Assembly: GCA_016788825.1 (NCBI GenBank)
Contig: JAEUSD010000010.1
Span: 1-44,693 of the forward strand
Direction of reading: 5' to 3'
Origin: Candidatus Doudnabacteria bacterium
GTDB lineage: Bacteria > Patescibacteriota > Dojkabacteria > J137 > JAEUSD01
DNA: 44,693 nt
The notes beneath the pieces were generated by a model. It was not told the DNA's origin. It made no database searches and worked only from the letters and a program-made list of their open reading frames with translations. The translations under genes and the position numbers were made by a program. Shown piece after piece: positions 16,197 to 24,446 of the stretch. How positions within the stretch are numbered: position 1 is the first letter of the stretch; each line of letters opens with the position of its first letter.

Positions 16197-19100
16197 CTAT
16201 CTATGTTTACACGCATCTCCCTCAAATACAAGCAACGCCGCGGAGAGTAAATTGTTTCCCTCTCTCTTAATATCCCCTTTATAAACCATACTTGGAGATC
16301 CTCCACCATCGAACAGGTTTCCATCTACTATTTTCCCCCCATATCGTGCAGCATACAAATTCAACTTATCGTCGATTTCGTTTGTAAAAAGAGTTCCTGT
16401 TACTATGGCGATCATTTTATTGTTATCAGTTACTCCAACTACTGTTCTTTGCCTTAATAGGTGACAGGCAGTACCCCCTATCGCATTACAAGGGTCAGTA
16501 AAATTACCGTCTTGAAAAATTCTGGGTCCACCCCCAACCACGTTATAGTAATTACCCTTATTGGTCGTGAATTCTATATTGTTTTCTCTGCTTATTACCA
16601 TTGAGGTCCAATTCCGCCAACCTGAGTAATCGTGACCCTGTACATAATTTATATCCATCGGCGAATCATCCATATCTACATAATCGGTGTTAAATGATGC
16701 GACCGGTCTTTCGTCACCGAGATATGCATTATCGTCATTTACGAGTTCTGAGAATTTGCTAGCTTTAAAATTCTTTTTCAGACTTCCATCAGGGTCTTTA
16801 TCTCCAATCTTGCCCTCTATCCCAACATGAGATTTCAAGCAGACTTGCTCGGGATTATGTAAGTCAACAACCAAAACGTTTAAATCATCTTCTTTCAGAT
16901 ATGTAATAGTAGCTGGTACAACAGGTTTTTCGAAACCACTTTCACAAAGCTTACCTTCTTCGACTAACTGACACCACTGCCCGTTTTCTTGATACATTTC
17001 CCCCATTGGAAACCCGTATCTAGCTGTTCCACCAGCACCTGTATGCAACTCATAAATCTTCCCTGTTGAAGAAAACGTACCGTATCTACTACTATGAACA
17101 ATTCCCCCGTCAAACTTTTGATATGACCCAGTCGTACCAGAAGGAGATACAGCCGCCAGCAGATCATCAGTTGCTGGAAGGCCTAAGCTGCCACATGATC
17201 CGCCATACTTATTCCAGTATGCCAGCCGAATATCTCCTCTTAGCCTAAACGCCCAGTTTAACCTTGGATTATATATTAGATTGCTGTAGGTTATCCAACC
17301 ATCTGCAGGAGCAGTTAAATAATTATAGTCACGCATCCAAGCACCACAGTACTCATGAATACCACCAGCAGCTTCATATTTATCTGAAATAGTTTCACGA
17401 TACTTTATTGCCCACTCATAATCCGTTAATGCCCGATCTGGGACAACCCCTCTTATACCAATTTCACTAGCAAAGTAAGGAACTCCGAAATATTTAGGAT
17501 TGCGAATGTCGAAGTTGACGTTCTCCGTAGTATCGCTCCACCAATGGAGGTTGTAGAAAGTATAGTCAGCCTGGACCTGAATTTCAGCTTTTATAAGATC
17601 CCCAGGTTTTAGCTCCCCCCCTAGAGGCAGATTAATTACCCAACGCCCATCAGGACTGTCATTCCAAACTTCGTCCAAATAAATCCACCTCCTTTCCGGA
17701 GTTTCCTTAAAAATAGCAACCTTTACATGTTGGGCTGTTGCCTGTTGGTAAAAAAATTCCCAACCACTTCCACACGCCCAGCAATACCTAAATTCATTCC
17801 AAACCTTAACATGCATTGGCATGTTTTTCGGTATACCAGTACCGTAAACAGTTACATTTGTCCCTGTGTCGTTTGTAGATAAGGCTGTTATCTTTGGTGC
17901 CGAGGGTCGTTTTGTTTCACTCCATTTAATTTGATCCGATTTATTACTTCCATCCCAAGAGATAAAGCGATCGAAAGTTATTTCTGGCCACTCAGAATAA
18001 GCACCGTTTATACCGGCAAAAGGATCATCGGGAGTAGCACCATGAAGACCTAAAAAGCTTCCCGGGTTTGGTGGAAGTATCGGAACAGATGGGTCGTTTG
18101 GACCAGAGCCATCCCAAGGATTAGATGGAATAAATAATCTCCACCCGACTTCCAAGTACTGCCAAGGTCTGGCCCTGTAGTAAGGATTCAAGATTTTACC
18201 AACATAAAGGAGTTTGTTTGCTTCATAAATGGGCCACCAGCACTTACCCATAAGTAATGCCGGAACCACTGTATCAGGCACATCATTAGCTATACCTAGT
18301 GCACTACAGTTATAAAATTCCTCTGCAATCCCCCTATAACACTCAAAACCCGCACATCTCCAGGTAGGATCCCAAGGACGACCTGGCTGCACCGTGTAGT
18401 AAAAAGCAGCTTGAGTACTACTTGATTCAAACACATTAGAATCCGTCAGCAAACTACCGCCTAAACGAGAGCCCAGACCTTCCTGCCCCACAGTAATATC
18501 AATCACATATTCGGGAGAACTGTTCCCAAACGAAGAAAACCATTGCCCACCGGCAGGGATTTCGGCAAAATCCCCTTCTATAGAAGGAGCAGCTTCAAGA
18601 ACGGCATCAAACTGCAAAATATACTTCCCTGGCTCCGTAGGAGCAGCAACTGAAAATAAAACGCTTGTATCTGCTTCAGCGTAGTCTACGTTCCTATTTA
18701 GTTGCCCCCTATTACCTTCAAACTCATATATCTCCTTGGCCCCTCGGTCAACTCTGAACCAGTGATAAGAAACATGGAAAGCATTTTTAGATTGAGCCTT
18801 TGCTGTAAAATCTTGCAGCCAAGTCTCGGAACCAGTGTTACGTACACTTAATGTCATGTTAAAGTTTGCCCCAACACTGAGCGCACTTGGCATTTTACCT
18901 ATCGTGTACTCTCCGTAACCTGTTAGCGTAGGTCCATAGTTGACCCCTAAAACTGGCGCATAAATAATACCCGCTGCAACTGGCTCGCTTACCGTTCCAT
19001 TACCATAAAGATATTGTACATAAAGCAATTTTTCTCCGTATCCCTCGCTTAAAGACCAACTTAAAGAAGAGGCGAAAGCTGCTGCTCTAACTTGGTCAGA

Positions 19101-20090
19101 GTTCTGCCCTTTTTCCCATACCTTAATTTGAGTGGGAACTCCCTGCGGGAACAAGTACAAATTGATATTGCGCTCTGAAGTGAAAGTCTCTCCATTGTTT
19201 ATTCTAAAGTATTGACTGTAGTGCGCAGGTGAGAAATAAATATCATCCGAGAACACATCCGATTCATTTCCAAGTGAATCTCGAAATTTCACATATCCAT
19301 TTATTCTGGTAGGCTGGGTAAGTTCGATCGGATAGCGTCCAGTCACCTCCTTTTGACCAGTGATAGGTAGCCATTCCTTCCAGCTATGGCGATCGTCACT
19401 TGCAGAGTATTCTATACCTCCGACCCCTTGAGAACCGTCAGCAAGAAGGCCATCTGTGGCCGTTAAGTGAGCCACAAGATCAAGCGAATTTGTCTCTGCT
19501 AGTCCGTTATTTATTACAACAGTCCCGAAAGGCGCAACATTATCTAAAGTAATGTCATCGCAACTATAATCATTCATAGGACTTATAACCTCTTGGGTAT
19601 CTTGGACCTGAAAACACAAGTATCGAATGCCGGATGAGGCAGGTGCAGCTAGCATCATTTGAGTAGAAAAAAACTTCCCCCCATAAGTATCTGTAAATGA
19701 GCTTGGAATTGGCTGCCAAGTAGACCACCTATTATTTATACCGTAAATCTGGAGACACTCTTCCTTACTAACACAAGTAAGAGACCTCAAGTAAGAAACA
19801 TCGTTATCTTTTGATAGTGCCTTATGAACCAAAATTGAAACATCTACTAGCCCATCTCGCGTGAACTTATCTCCCCTGTTGATAACAGAGAAAACCATAG
19901 GCTTTTGTGAATCTATACCTTTCAAGCCAGCACTAAATTGAGCCAGGTCCTTAGCAGTCTCTACTTTTTTAGATATTGTCTTGGGAAAACTATTATCCGA
20001 GGTTGCCTTCACAGTAAGAACAGGGGCAAAAGGATATAGAACAGTCACTAATATGAACGCTGTAGATAAGATTCTTTTGGCTTTTTCCAT
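16197..20090 (-). CDS. Giant secreted protein with phosphodiester glycosidase (NAGPA-like) tip
   Basis: 1297 residues from ATG 20090; an in-frame ATG at 20144 lies upstream of the promoter -10 box and is rejected. Signal peptide (core 'STAFILVTVLYPFAPV'); Ig/OmpL47-like domains; NBR1-type Ig domain; LysM-like module from about 560 ('YYTVQPGRPWDPTWRC', 'CWWPIYEANK', ending 'GWRLFIPS'); Cys-containing beta domain ('GTGIPKNMPMHVKVWNEFRY'); LGFP-type repeats; then from about 1074 a phosphodiester-glycosidase domain with 'NVVGGGPRIF', 'RTVVGVTDN' and the hallmark 'DGGGSPSMV'. Known members remove sugars linked by phosphodiester bonds. The scaffold is closely related to residues about 600-1950 of the first giant, without its SH3b and M23 insertion. 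Secreted; probably acts at a cell wall. Confidence 0.8.
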   Translation of the reverse strand: MEKAKRILSTAFILVTVLYPFAPVLTVKATSDNSFPKTISKKVETAKDLAQFSAGLKGIDSQKPMVFSVINRGDKFTRDGLVDVSILVHKALSKDNDVSYLRSLTCVSKEECLQIYGINNRWSTWQPIPSSFTDTYGGKFFSTQMMLAAPASSGIRYLCFQVQDTQEVISPMNDYSCDDITLDNVAPFGTVVINNGLAETNSLDLVAHLTATDGLLADGSQGVGGIEYSASDDRHSWKEWLPITGQKEVTGRYPIELTQPTRINGYVKFRDSLGNESDVFSDDIYFSPAHYSQYFRINNGETFTSERNINLYLFPQGVPTQIKVWEKGQNSDQVRAAAFASSLSWSLSEGYGEKLLYVQYLYGNGTVSEPVAAGIIYAPVLGVNYGPTLTGYGEYTIGKMPSALSVGANFNMTLSVRNTGSETWLQDFTAKAQSKNAFHVSYHWFRVDRGAKEIYEFEGNRGQLNRNVDYAEADTSVLFSVAAPTEPGKYILQFDAVLEAAPSIEGDFAEIPAGGQWFSSFGNSSPEYVIDITVGQEGLGSRLGGSLLTDSNVFESSSTQAAFYYTVQPGRPWDPTWRCAGFECYRGIAEEFYNCSALGIANDVPDTVVPALLMGKCWWPIYEANKLLYVGKILNPYYRARPWQYLEVGWRLFIPSNPWDGSGPNDPSVPILPPNPGSFLGLHGATPDDPFAGINGAYSEWPEITFDRFISWDGSNKSDQIKWSETKRPSAPKITALSTNDTGTNVTVYGTGIPKNMPMHVKVWNEFRYCWACGSGWEFFYQQATAQHVKVAIFKETPERRWIYLDEVWNDSPDGRWVINLPLGGELKPGDLIKAEIQVQADYTFYNLHWWSDTTENVNFDIRNPKYFGVPYFASEIGIRGVVPDRALTDYEWAIKYRETISDKYEAAGGIHEYCGAWMRDYNYLTAPADGWITYSNLIYNPRLNWAFRLRGDIRLAYWNKYGGSCGSLGLPATDDLLAAVSPSGTTGSYQKFDGGIVHSSRYGTFSSTGKIYELHTGAGGTARYGFPMGEMYQENGQWCQLVEEGKLCESGFEKPVVPATITYLKEDDLNVLVVDLHNPEQVCLKSHVGIEGKIGDKDPDGSLKKNFKASKFSELVNDDNAYLGDERPVASFNTDYVDMDDSPMDINYVQGHDYSGWRNWTSMVISRENNIEFTTNKGNYYNVVGGGPRIFQDGNFTDPCNAIGGTACHLLRQRTVVGVTDNNKMIAIVTGTLFTNEIDDKLNLYAARYGGKIVDGNLFDGGGSPSMVYKGDIKREGNNLLSAALLVFEGDACKHR

Positions 20091-20114
20091 AATTATAAAT
20101 TTGCGAATAAGGAG

Positions 20115-20158
20115 ATGATAGCAAACTAATTTTTCACTTGCCATGTATTACAATACAA
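20115..20158 (-). promoter_or_regulatory. Palindrome-type promoter of the second giant gene
   Basis: The variant palindrome (plus strand ATGTATTACAATACAA, 20143-20158; two differences from the other three) lies 22 bp from TATCAT (20115-20120). The start would be near 20108, 18 nt before ATG 20090. The palindrome lies inside the 3' end of the preceding gene, so it is kept within coding sequence. Confidence 0.7.
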
Positions 20159-21244
20159 ATTCTCAGGAATTTGAGTAAAGTTCTCCATTTTGAACTCATT
20201 ATTTACCTCCAACTTAAACAAATTCTTCCCAGCCCTTGTAAATAGATAGAGATTCTCGGTAATCGGGTCGATCAGGTGGCTCTCGATAAGTGAGTAACCG
20301 CCAGGGCTGGATGCAGATTCGGTTTGAAAGTCAGGATTTTGGGTCAGGTCAATTTGATTTACTTTCAAACCGGAATCCCAGGCATAGAAGTCGACCGTTC
20401 CGGTCGAGGTGGGAAATCCAGCCCGCATTTCCCAGGCCTCCACGGCAACTGACTTCAACTCCGGAATCAGGTGAAACCAAAAGTTGCCGGACAGCGCGAA
20501 CTTAGACACCAGCGCGTTTGAAGCGGAATCCATTATGCAGATCTCGGCCGCGCTGCGCAAAAGTAAAATAGTGCCTATATTATGGTAAATATCCCAGTCT
20601 CCCGCGCCACAGGTCGACGCCTCGAGAGTTTGATTAGCAATTGAGTAGTCTGTTGTATTTATCGTCAACATTTGTAGATCTCCATTGGGAATAAATATAT
20701 TATCTCCGTTCACCCATATGTCGTTGTCGGTATACAAACGGAAAAATTCATTTAAAGGATTAAACTTTTCAATAATTGAATTATCCGCAGCAACAGCAAT
20801 CACTTTTATCCCGCGCAGCGGAATGACATAAACATAAACCGCTTTATCTCCTATAATTAATAACTTACGAGCCATTGATAACACCATGTCAGGGCGGGGT
20901 CCAATCTCCACATCACGTACGATTTCACCTTTTGAATCTAGCTGAATGTAGTGCAAAATATTTTGTCTAGTCACCACCGCATGCCCAGAATCAAAAGCCA
21001 AAACTTCGTTGAAGTCTAAAGTCTTAGTAAATGCTCCATCATCGAACAGGTTACGACTAATTCGGATTTTGTTAATCCCAGGGATTACGAAACGCGGTTC
21101 TCTTGTAAGTTCAGGTAGTACGGTAGTTTCCTGGTTTCCCAGGGCTTGCTCGTAAACTAACAGACCTGCACCTGTAGCGACCAACAGCAAGGCAAGTATC
21201 AGGGCAAAGATTCTAGATTTTGAAGCGAATAAGCTTTGTTTCAT
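20126..21244 (-). CDS. Single-pass membrane protein with propeller-like extracytoplasmic domain
   Basis: 372 residues: one membrane helix at about 11-30 ('FALILALLLVATGAGLLVY') and an extracytoplasmic domain built of repeating beta phrases ('NILHYIQLDSKGEIV', 'DNDIWVNGDNIFIPNG', 'ENLYLFTRAGKNLFKLE'), suggestive of a propeller. It starts three bases after the transglycosylase-like gene and is probably cotranscribed with it. Its last codons contain the palindrome that serves the next gene. GC content is higher between about 20280 and 20560, where several inverted repeats sit. The third member of a set of membrane partners next to the giant proteins; function unknown. Confidence 0.7.
   Translation of the reverse strand: MKQSLFASKSRIFALILALLLVATGAGLLVYEQALGNQETTVLPELTREPRFVIPGINKIRISRNLFDDGAFTKTLDFNEVLAFDSGHAVVTRQNILHYIQLDSKGEIVRDVEIGPRPDMVLSMARKLLIIGDKAVYVYVIPLRGIKVIAVAADNSIIEKFNPLNEFFRLYTDNDIWVNGDNIFIPNGDLQMLTINTTDYSIANQTLEASTCGAGDWDIYHNIGTILLLRSAAEICIMDSASNALVSKFALSGNFWFHLIPELKSVAVEAWEMRAGFPTSTGTVDFYAWDSGLKVNQIDLTQNPDFQTESASSPGGYSLIESHLIDPITENLYLFTRAGKNLFKLEVNNEFKMENFTQIPENLYCNTWQVKN
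20316..20377. repeat. Intragenic inverted repeat, 12-bp perfect core, about 29-nt spacer
   Basis: CGGTTTGAAAGT (20320-20331) pairs with ACTTTCAAACCG (20361-20372); the pairing continues through GATT/AATC with one bulged base. Smaller repeats follow: TCGACCG/CGGTCGA (20391-20407) and TGGGAAAT/ATTTCCCA (20410-20434). Confidence 0.8.
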
Positions 21245-21247
21245 AAT

Positions 21248-22231
21248 TTAAAACCAACCAGCGCGAAAGCGCCCTTGTCGCATCTCATTTAATACTGTAA
21301 TTCCGAGATCACCGTAACTTCTAGAGCCATTATAAGCGCTGTAGCCACAATGCAGCTGAGCATCGCTTCCTACAGGCAAATTTGAACACAGGTAGGCAAT
21401 CTTAATTTCGTAACAAGATTTACCCCCATCCGCATTCGCCTTCCAATCCCACAATTGTCGATAACTTGGAAAACCGTGACCCCCTCCCACTTTGGTAGGT
21501 AAGTAAGTTAAGGTTCCCGTAGCTCCACTACAATCAGTAAGCTGCATCAAACCGTAACCGCCATCGCTCTCAGAGCAGTCCATATTTCCACAGTTTAGCA
21601 ACGGAACGCCATGGTAAATGTGAATGAATTTACTTTCCAAATACCCTAACAGTTGGTACTTCAGGTCTCCTAAGTAAGCTTTGATTTCGGTTTTATCCAC
21701 AGGGTCCGCCCAGAGTCTGACTGGGGCCGATGCGGTCAAGGTACGGTCACCAAGTCTCATGGTTGCTTTCACCAGTCCATCGGCCCCTCCACCAAACCTA
21801 TCACCCAGCTCAGCAGGAGTCACCGTCAAGTTACTCGACCTATTTAGTGCTTCATACTGCCAGCCATCACCTGTCGCCAAACCGCTTCGTTGGGCACCAA
21901 GCTTCCAAGGCAAAATCTTGTGTGCACCAGCAGTTATTCCATCCCAATATTGAATAGATAGTTGCCAATCAAAAGTATCAACAAAACTTGAGTTTAAACA
22001 TTCCTTTTCTTCAGCTGTTAATTCTCCACCGTACTCTACTGCAAAGTTGAAAGTGGGTAATTGAGCGTCTGAAGAGATATAGAAATCATAGCCACCCTGA
22101 AGCGAGAGACTCTGAACCCGAGCTGATAAAACCGCAACATCACAGGCGGTTTGCGCCTTGATCGATTGCCCCCCTAATGAGCACAGAAGTCCTAAACCTA
22201 AGATTATTCTTAAACCGAATTTAAATCCCAT
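21248..22231 (-). CDS. Secreted lytic-transglycosylase-like protein
   Basis: 327 residues with a signal peptide (about 1-26, ending SIKAQ). The N-terminal two thirds is a beta-rich domain of unknown type. The C-terminal part has the soluble-lytic-transglycosylase layout: 'CSESDGGYGLMQLTDC' (likely catalytic Glu before GYGLMQLT), 'LWDWKANADGGKSCY' and 'YSAYNGS'. Such enzymes cleave peptidoglycan glycan strands; extra cysteines suggest disulfides. It precedes the membrane partner gene and the second giant, fitting a wall-directed role. A TATAAA box five bases before the ATG suggests a leaderless start. Assignment is by motif only. Confidence 0.65.
   Translation of the reverse strand: MGFKFGLRIILGLGLLCSLGGQSIKAQTACDVAVLSARVQSLSLQGGYDFYISSDAQLPTFNFAVEYGGELTAEEKECLNSSFVDTFDWQLSIQYWDGITAGAHKILPWKLGAQRSGLATGDGWQYEALNRSSNLTVTPAELGDRFGGGADGLVKATMRLGDRTLTASAPVRLWADPVDKTEIKAYLGDLKYQLLGYLESKFIHIYHGVPLLNCGNMDCSESDGGYGLMQLTDCSGATGTLTYLPTKVGGGHGFPSYRQLWDWKANADGGKSCYEIKIAYLCSNLPVGSDAQLHCGYSAYNGSRSYGDLGITVLNEMRQGRFRAGWF
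21723..21787. repeat. Intragenic inverted repeat, 10-bp arms, 45-nt spacer
   Basis: GGGGCCGATG (21723-21732) and CATCGGCCCC (21778-21787) are perfect reverse complements inside the transglycosylase-like gene. Confidence 0.65.
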
Positions 22232-22264
22232 CTCTATTTATATCACAAAATCATTGCCTCTATA

Positions 22265-24247
22265 TCAAACCAATGATGCCTTGATGCGGCGAATACCTGA
22301 GCCGCTACTTTCTTCCTTGGTGATTTTGAATTTCTTACCACCAGCACCAATTTCTGCTGTATTTCCCACGTGTGGGCCGCCACAGAATTCCATAGAGAAT
22401 GAGGCTTTCATTATCTCAAGCATTTTATCTGCGCCTAATACATCTACATCGGCACCGTTTTTAGCATCTTTAGGCGGAATACTTGTAATAAAGTAAACCA
22501 ATACTCTGTCAGGATATTTCTGGCCGAATTCCATTTGCGCTCCTAAACTCTCTGCTTTATCCTTATCCATGCTAATTCCATAAACAAAAAGTCCTTCTTG
22601 TATCTTTTGATTTACAAGCTCTTCAACCTGCTGGATCTCTTCCGGAGTCAACTTACGATCTAGGTTAAAGTCAATGCGCAAACGTTCACCGGTAATGTTA
22701 CTACCGCGCTGGCGGATGTTTGGATCAACCAGTCTCTGCAAAGCAGCCAGAAGTAGGTGGTGTGCAGTATGCAACTTCGTTACCTCTTCAGACTGATCAG
22801 CCAAACCACCTTTAAACTTCTGCTCAGCCCCCGCGCGAGATTGCGCGCGATGGGCAAGCTCGGCTTCTCGGTACTCGGTGAATAATTTATCGCCTTCCTC
22901 AACTTTCATTCCCAATTCTTCCAAAGCCATTTCCATCGGGAATCCGTATGTCTCATAAATAGTGAATAACAACTTTCCATCAATTGCAGCCTTGTTATCC
23001 TTGAGCTTCTGAATCTCTTTCAAACCAGACTTCAAAGTAGCTCGGAATTTCTCTTCCTCTTTTTGCAATTCAGACTTGATCTTCTCTGCTTGCTCAGCCA
23101 AGTGTGGATAAGCATAACTCATGTTTTCAATCACCACGTTTGCAATCTCAGTCGTGAAGTTCTGCTCCAAACCCAAAGTCATTCCAAAGCGGACCAAACG
23201 ACGGATAAATCTGCGAAGAATGTAGCCTTGGTCTTTGTTTGAAGGAACTACGCCGTCAGCCAAAATGAATGTAGACACGCGACCGTGATCGGCAAGTACT
23301 CGGAAAGCTTTTGTCCACTCATTCTCTTTACTATCAGTCTTGTACTGCTTACCTGTAAGACTTTCAATACGTTCAATGATTGGCATGAAAATATCTGTTT
23401 CGAAGATGTCGTTCTTGCCTTGCAGGCACATAACTACTCGCTCGAAGCCACCTCCAAAGTCTACGTTCTTTTGGGCCAAAGTTTGCCACTTAAGCGCTTC
23501 ATCGAGTTTGAACTGGATGAACACGCTGTTACCAACTTCGATGAAGCGCCCGTTGTCGGAGTTAATATTTAGCTCTGGATCTGGATATGCTTCAGCTTGC
23601 TTGCCAAGATCAAAGAAGATTTCACTGTCCGGCCCACCTAATTCACCGGCAGCGTTACCACGCTGCCACCAGTTTTTCTTGGCCGGATAAGTAAATATGC
23701 GATAACTCTTCTTGGTATCAATAAGGTTACCTGCGGCATCGAAATTCTTTTGGACATCTGTCGGATCGTCACTCACTAATGCTTCGATGCCGTACTTGGC
23801 ATACACTTTCTTCCAGATTTCAATTGACTCTTCATCTCGCGGAGCTGCATCATCTCCAGCAAATACCGACACATACAATTTCTGAATATCTAGGCCAAAT
23901 ACTTCGTGGTACAGCTCCATCACCCAGGGCAACTGTTCTGCTTTAAAATAATCTCCTAAGGACCAGTTGCCCATCATTTCAAACATCAAAGTATGCCTGT
24001 TGTCCCCGATTTCTTCGATACTCTCGCTATCTGTACGCAGGCTGCGCTGGAAGTTCACTAAGCGTTTACCCAGTGGGTGGGGTTCACCAGAAAGGTAAGG
24101 AACCAATGGGAACATTCCGGAGTTCACGAATAGAATTGTTGAATCGCCTACTGGTACTAAGGAAGCATTAGGGATTTCCTTATGTCCGCGTTCCTTACTA
24201 GTCCAAAATTCGAAAAACTTTTGTCGTATTTGTTTTGATGTAAGCAT
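22265..24247 (-). CDS. alaS: Alanyl-tRNA synthetase, short form
   Basis: 660 residues. Charges tRNA-Ala in the cytoplasm. The N-terminus 'MLTSKQIRQKFFEFW' and 'FVNSGMFPLVPYL' match the class II catalytic core; 'FGGGFERVVMCLQG' is motif 3. The editing domain is present with 'HTAHH' and 'CGGPHVGNTAEIG', so both halves of its zinc site remain. The protein stops just after this domain, lacking the DHHA1 and C-terminal regions of the 850-900 residue enzymes, as in other reduced genomes. Expression is controlled by the T-box leader at 24265-24429. Confidence 0.95.
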   Translation of the reverse strand: MLTSKQIRQKFFEFWTSKERGHKEIPNASLVPVGDSTILFVNSGMFPLVPYLSGEPHPLGKRLVNFQRSLRTDSESIEEIGDNRHTLMFEMMGNWSLGDYFKAEQLPWVMELYHEVFGLDIQKLYVSVFAGDDAAPRDEESIEIWKKVYAKYGIEALVSDDPTDVQKNFDAAGNLIDTKKSYRIFTYPAKKNWWQRGNAAGELGGPDSEIFFDLGKQAEAYPDPELNINSDNGRFIEVGNSVFIQFKLDEALKWQTLAQKNVDFGGGFERVVMCLQGKNDIFETDIFMPIIERIESLTGKQYKTDSKENEWTKAFRVLADHGRVSTFILADGVVPSNKDQGYILRRFIRRLVRFGMTLGLEQNFTTEIANVVIENMSYAYPHLAEQAEKIKSELQKEEEKFRATLKSGLKEIQKLKDNKAAIDGKLLFTIYETYGFPMEMALEELGMKVEEGDKLFTEYREAELAHRAQSRAGAEQKFKGGLADQSEEVTKLHTAHHLLLAALQRLVDPNIRQRGSNITGERLRIDFNLDRKLTPEEIQQVEELVNQKIQEGLFVYGISMDKDKAESLGAQMEFGQKYPDRVLVYFITSIPPKDAKNGADVDVLGADKMLEIMKASFSMEFCGGPHVGNTAEIGAGGKKFKITKEESSGSGIRRIKASLV

Positions 24248-24264
24248 AAAATTAATTTAAAGAT

Positions 24265-24429
24265 AAAAAAAACTCCCGTCGCATAAACACAATTTGTGTC
24301 TACAGGACGAGAGTTAAGACTCGTGGTACCACCTTTATTCTGAGCCTAGGGCTCACTCTTAGAACGGTATTGAGTTGTTGGCATTGCTCTATTGAGCGGT
24401 TCTGGTTTGCACTTTTATCCAGATCACTT
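24265..24429 (-). promoter_or_regulatory. T-box leader with transcription terminator controlling alaS
   Basis: On the minus strand the leader carries AAAGGTGGTACCACG (24322-24336), the conserved T-box that pairs with the acceptor end of uncharged tRNA. It is followed by a terminator: ACTCTCGTC (24306-24314) and GACGGGAGT (24272-24280), then eight U. ACGAG and CTCGT just after the T-box can form the competing antiterminator. Stem III (GAGCC/GGCTC) lies upstream, and the stem I region is short (about 70 nt); GCC or GCA in it could be the alanine specifier. An extended -10 (TGCTATAAT, hexamer 24436-24441) gives a start near 24429. Uncharged tRNA-Ala should raise alaS transcription. Confidence 0.9.
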
Positions 24430-24446
24430 GTAGGAATTATAGCAGA

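Noticed and set aside
20090-20144. Longer N-terminus for the second giant, starting at 20144
   Set aside because: The start would lie upstream of the predicted -10 box, and the signal peptide begins properly at the ATG at 20090.
1122-20158. The 16-bp palindrome as an integration site or dispersed mobile repeat
   Set aside because: Its fixed 22-bp distance and orientation to a -10 box at all four sites points to a regulatory site; no target duplications or recombinase genes are seen.
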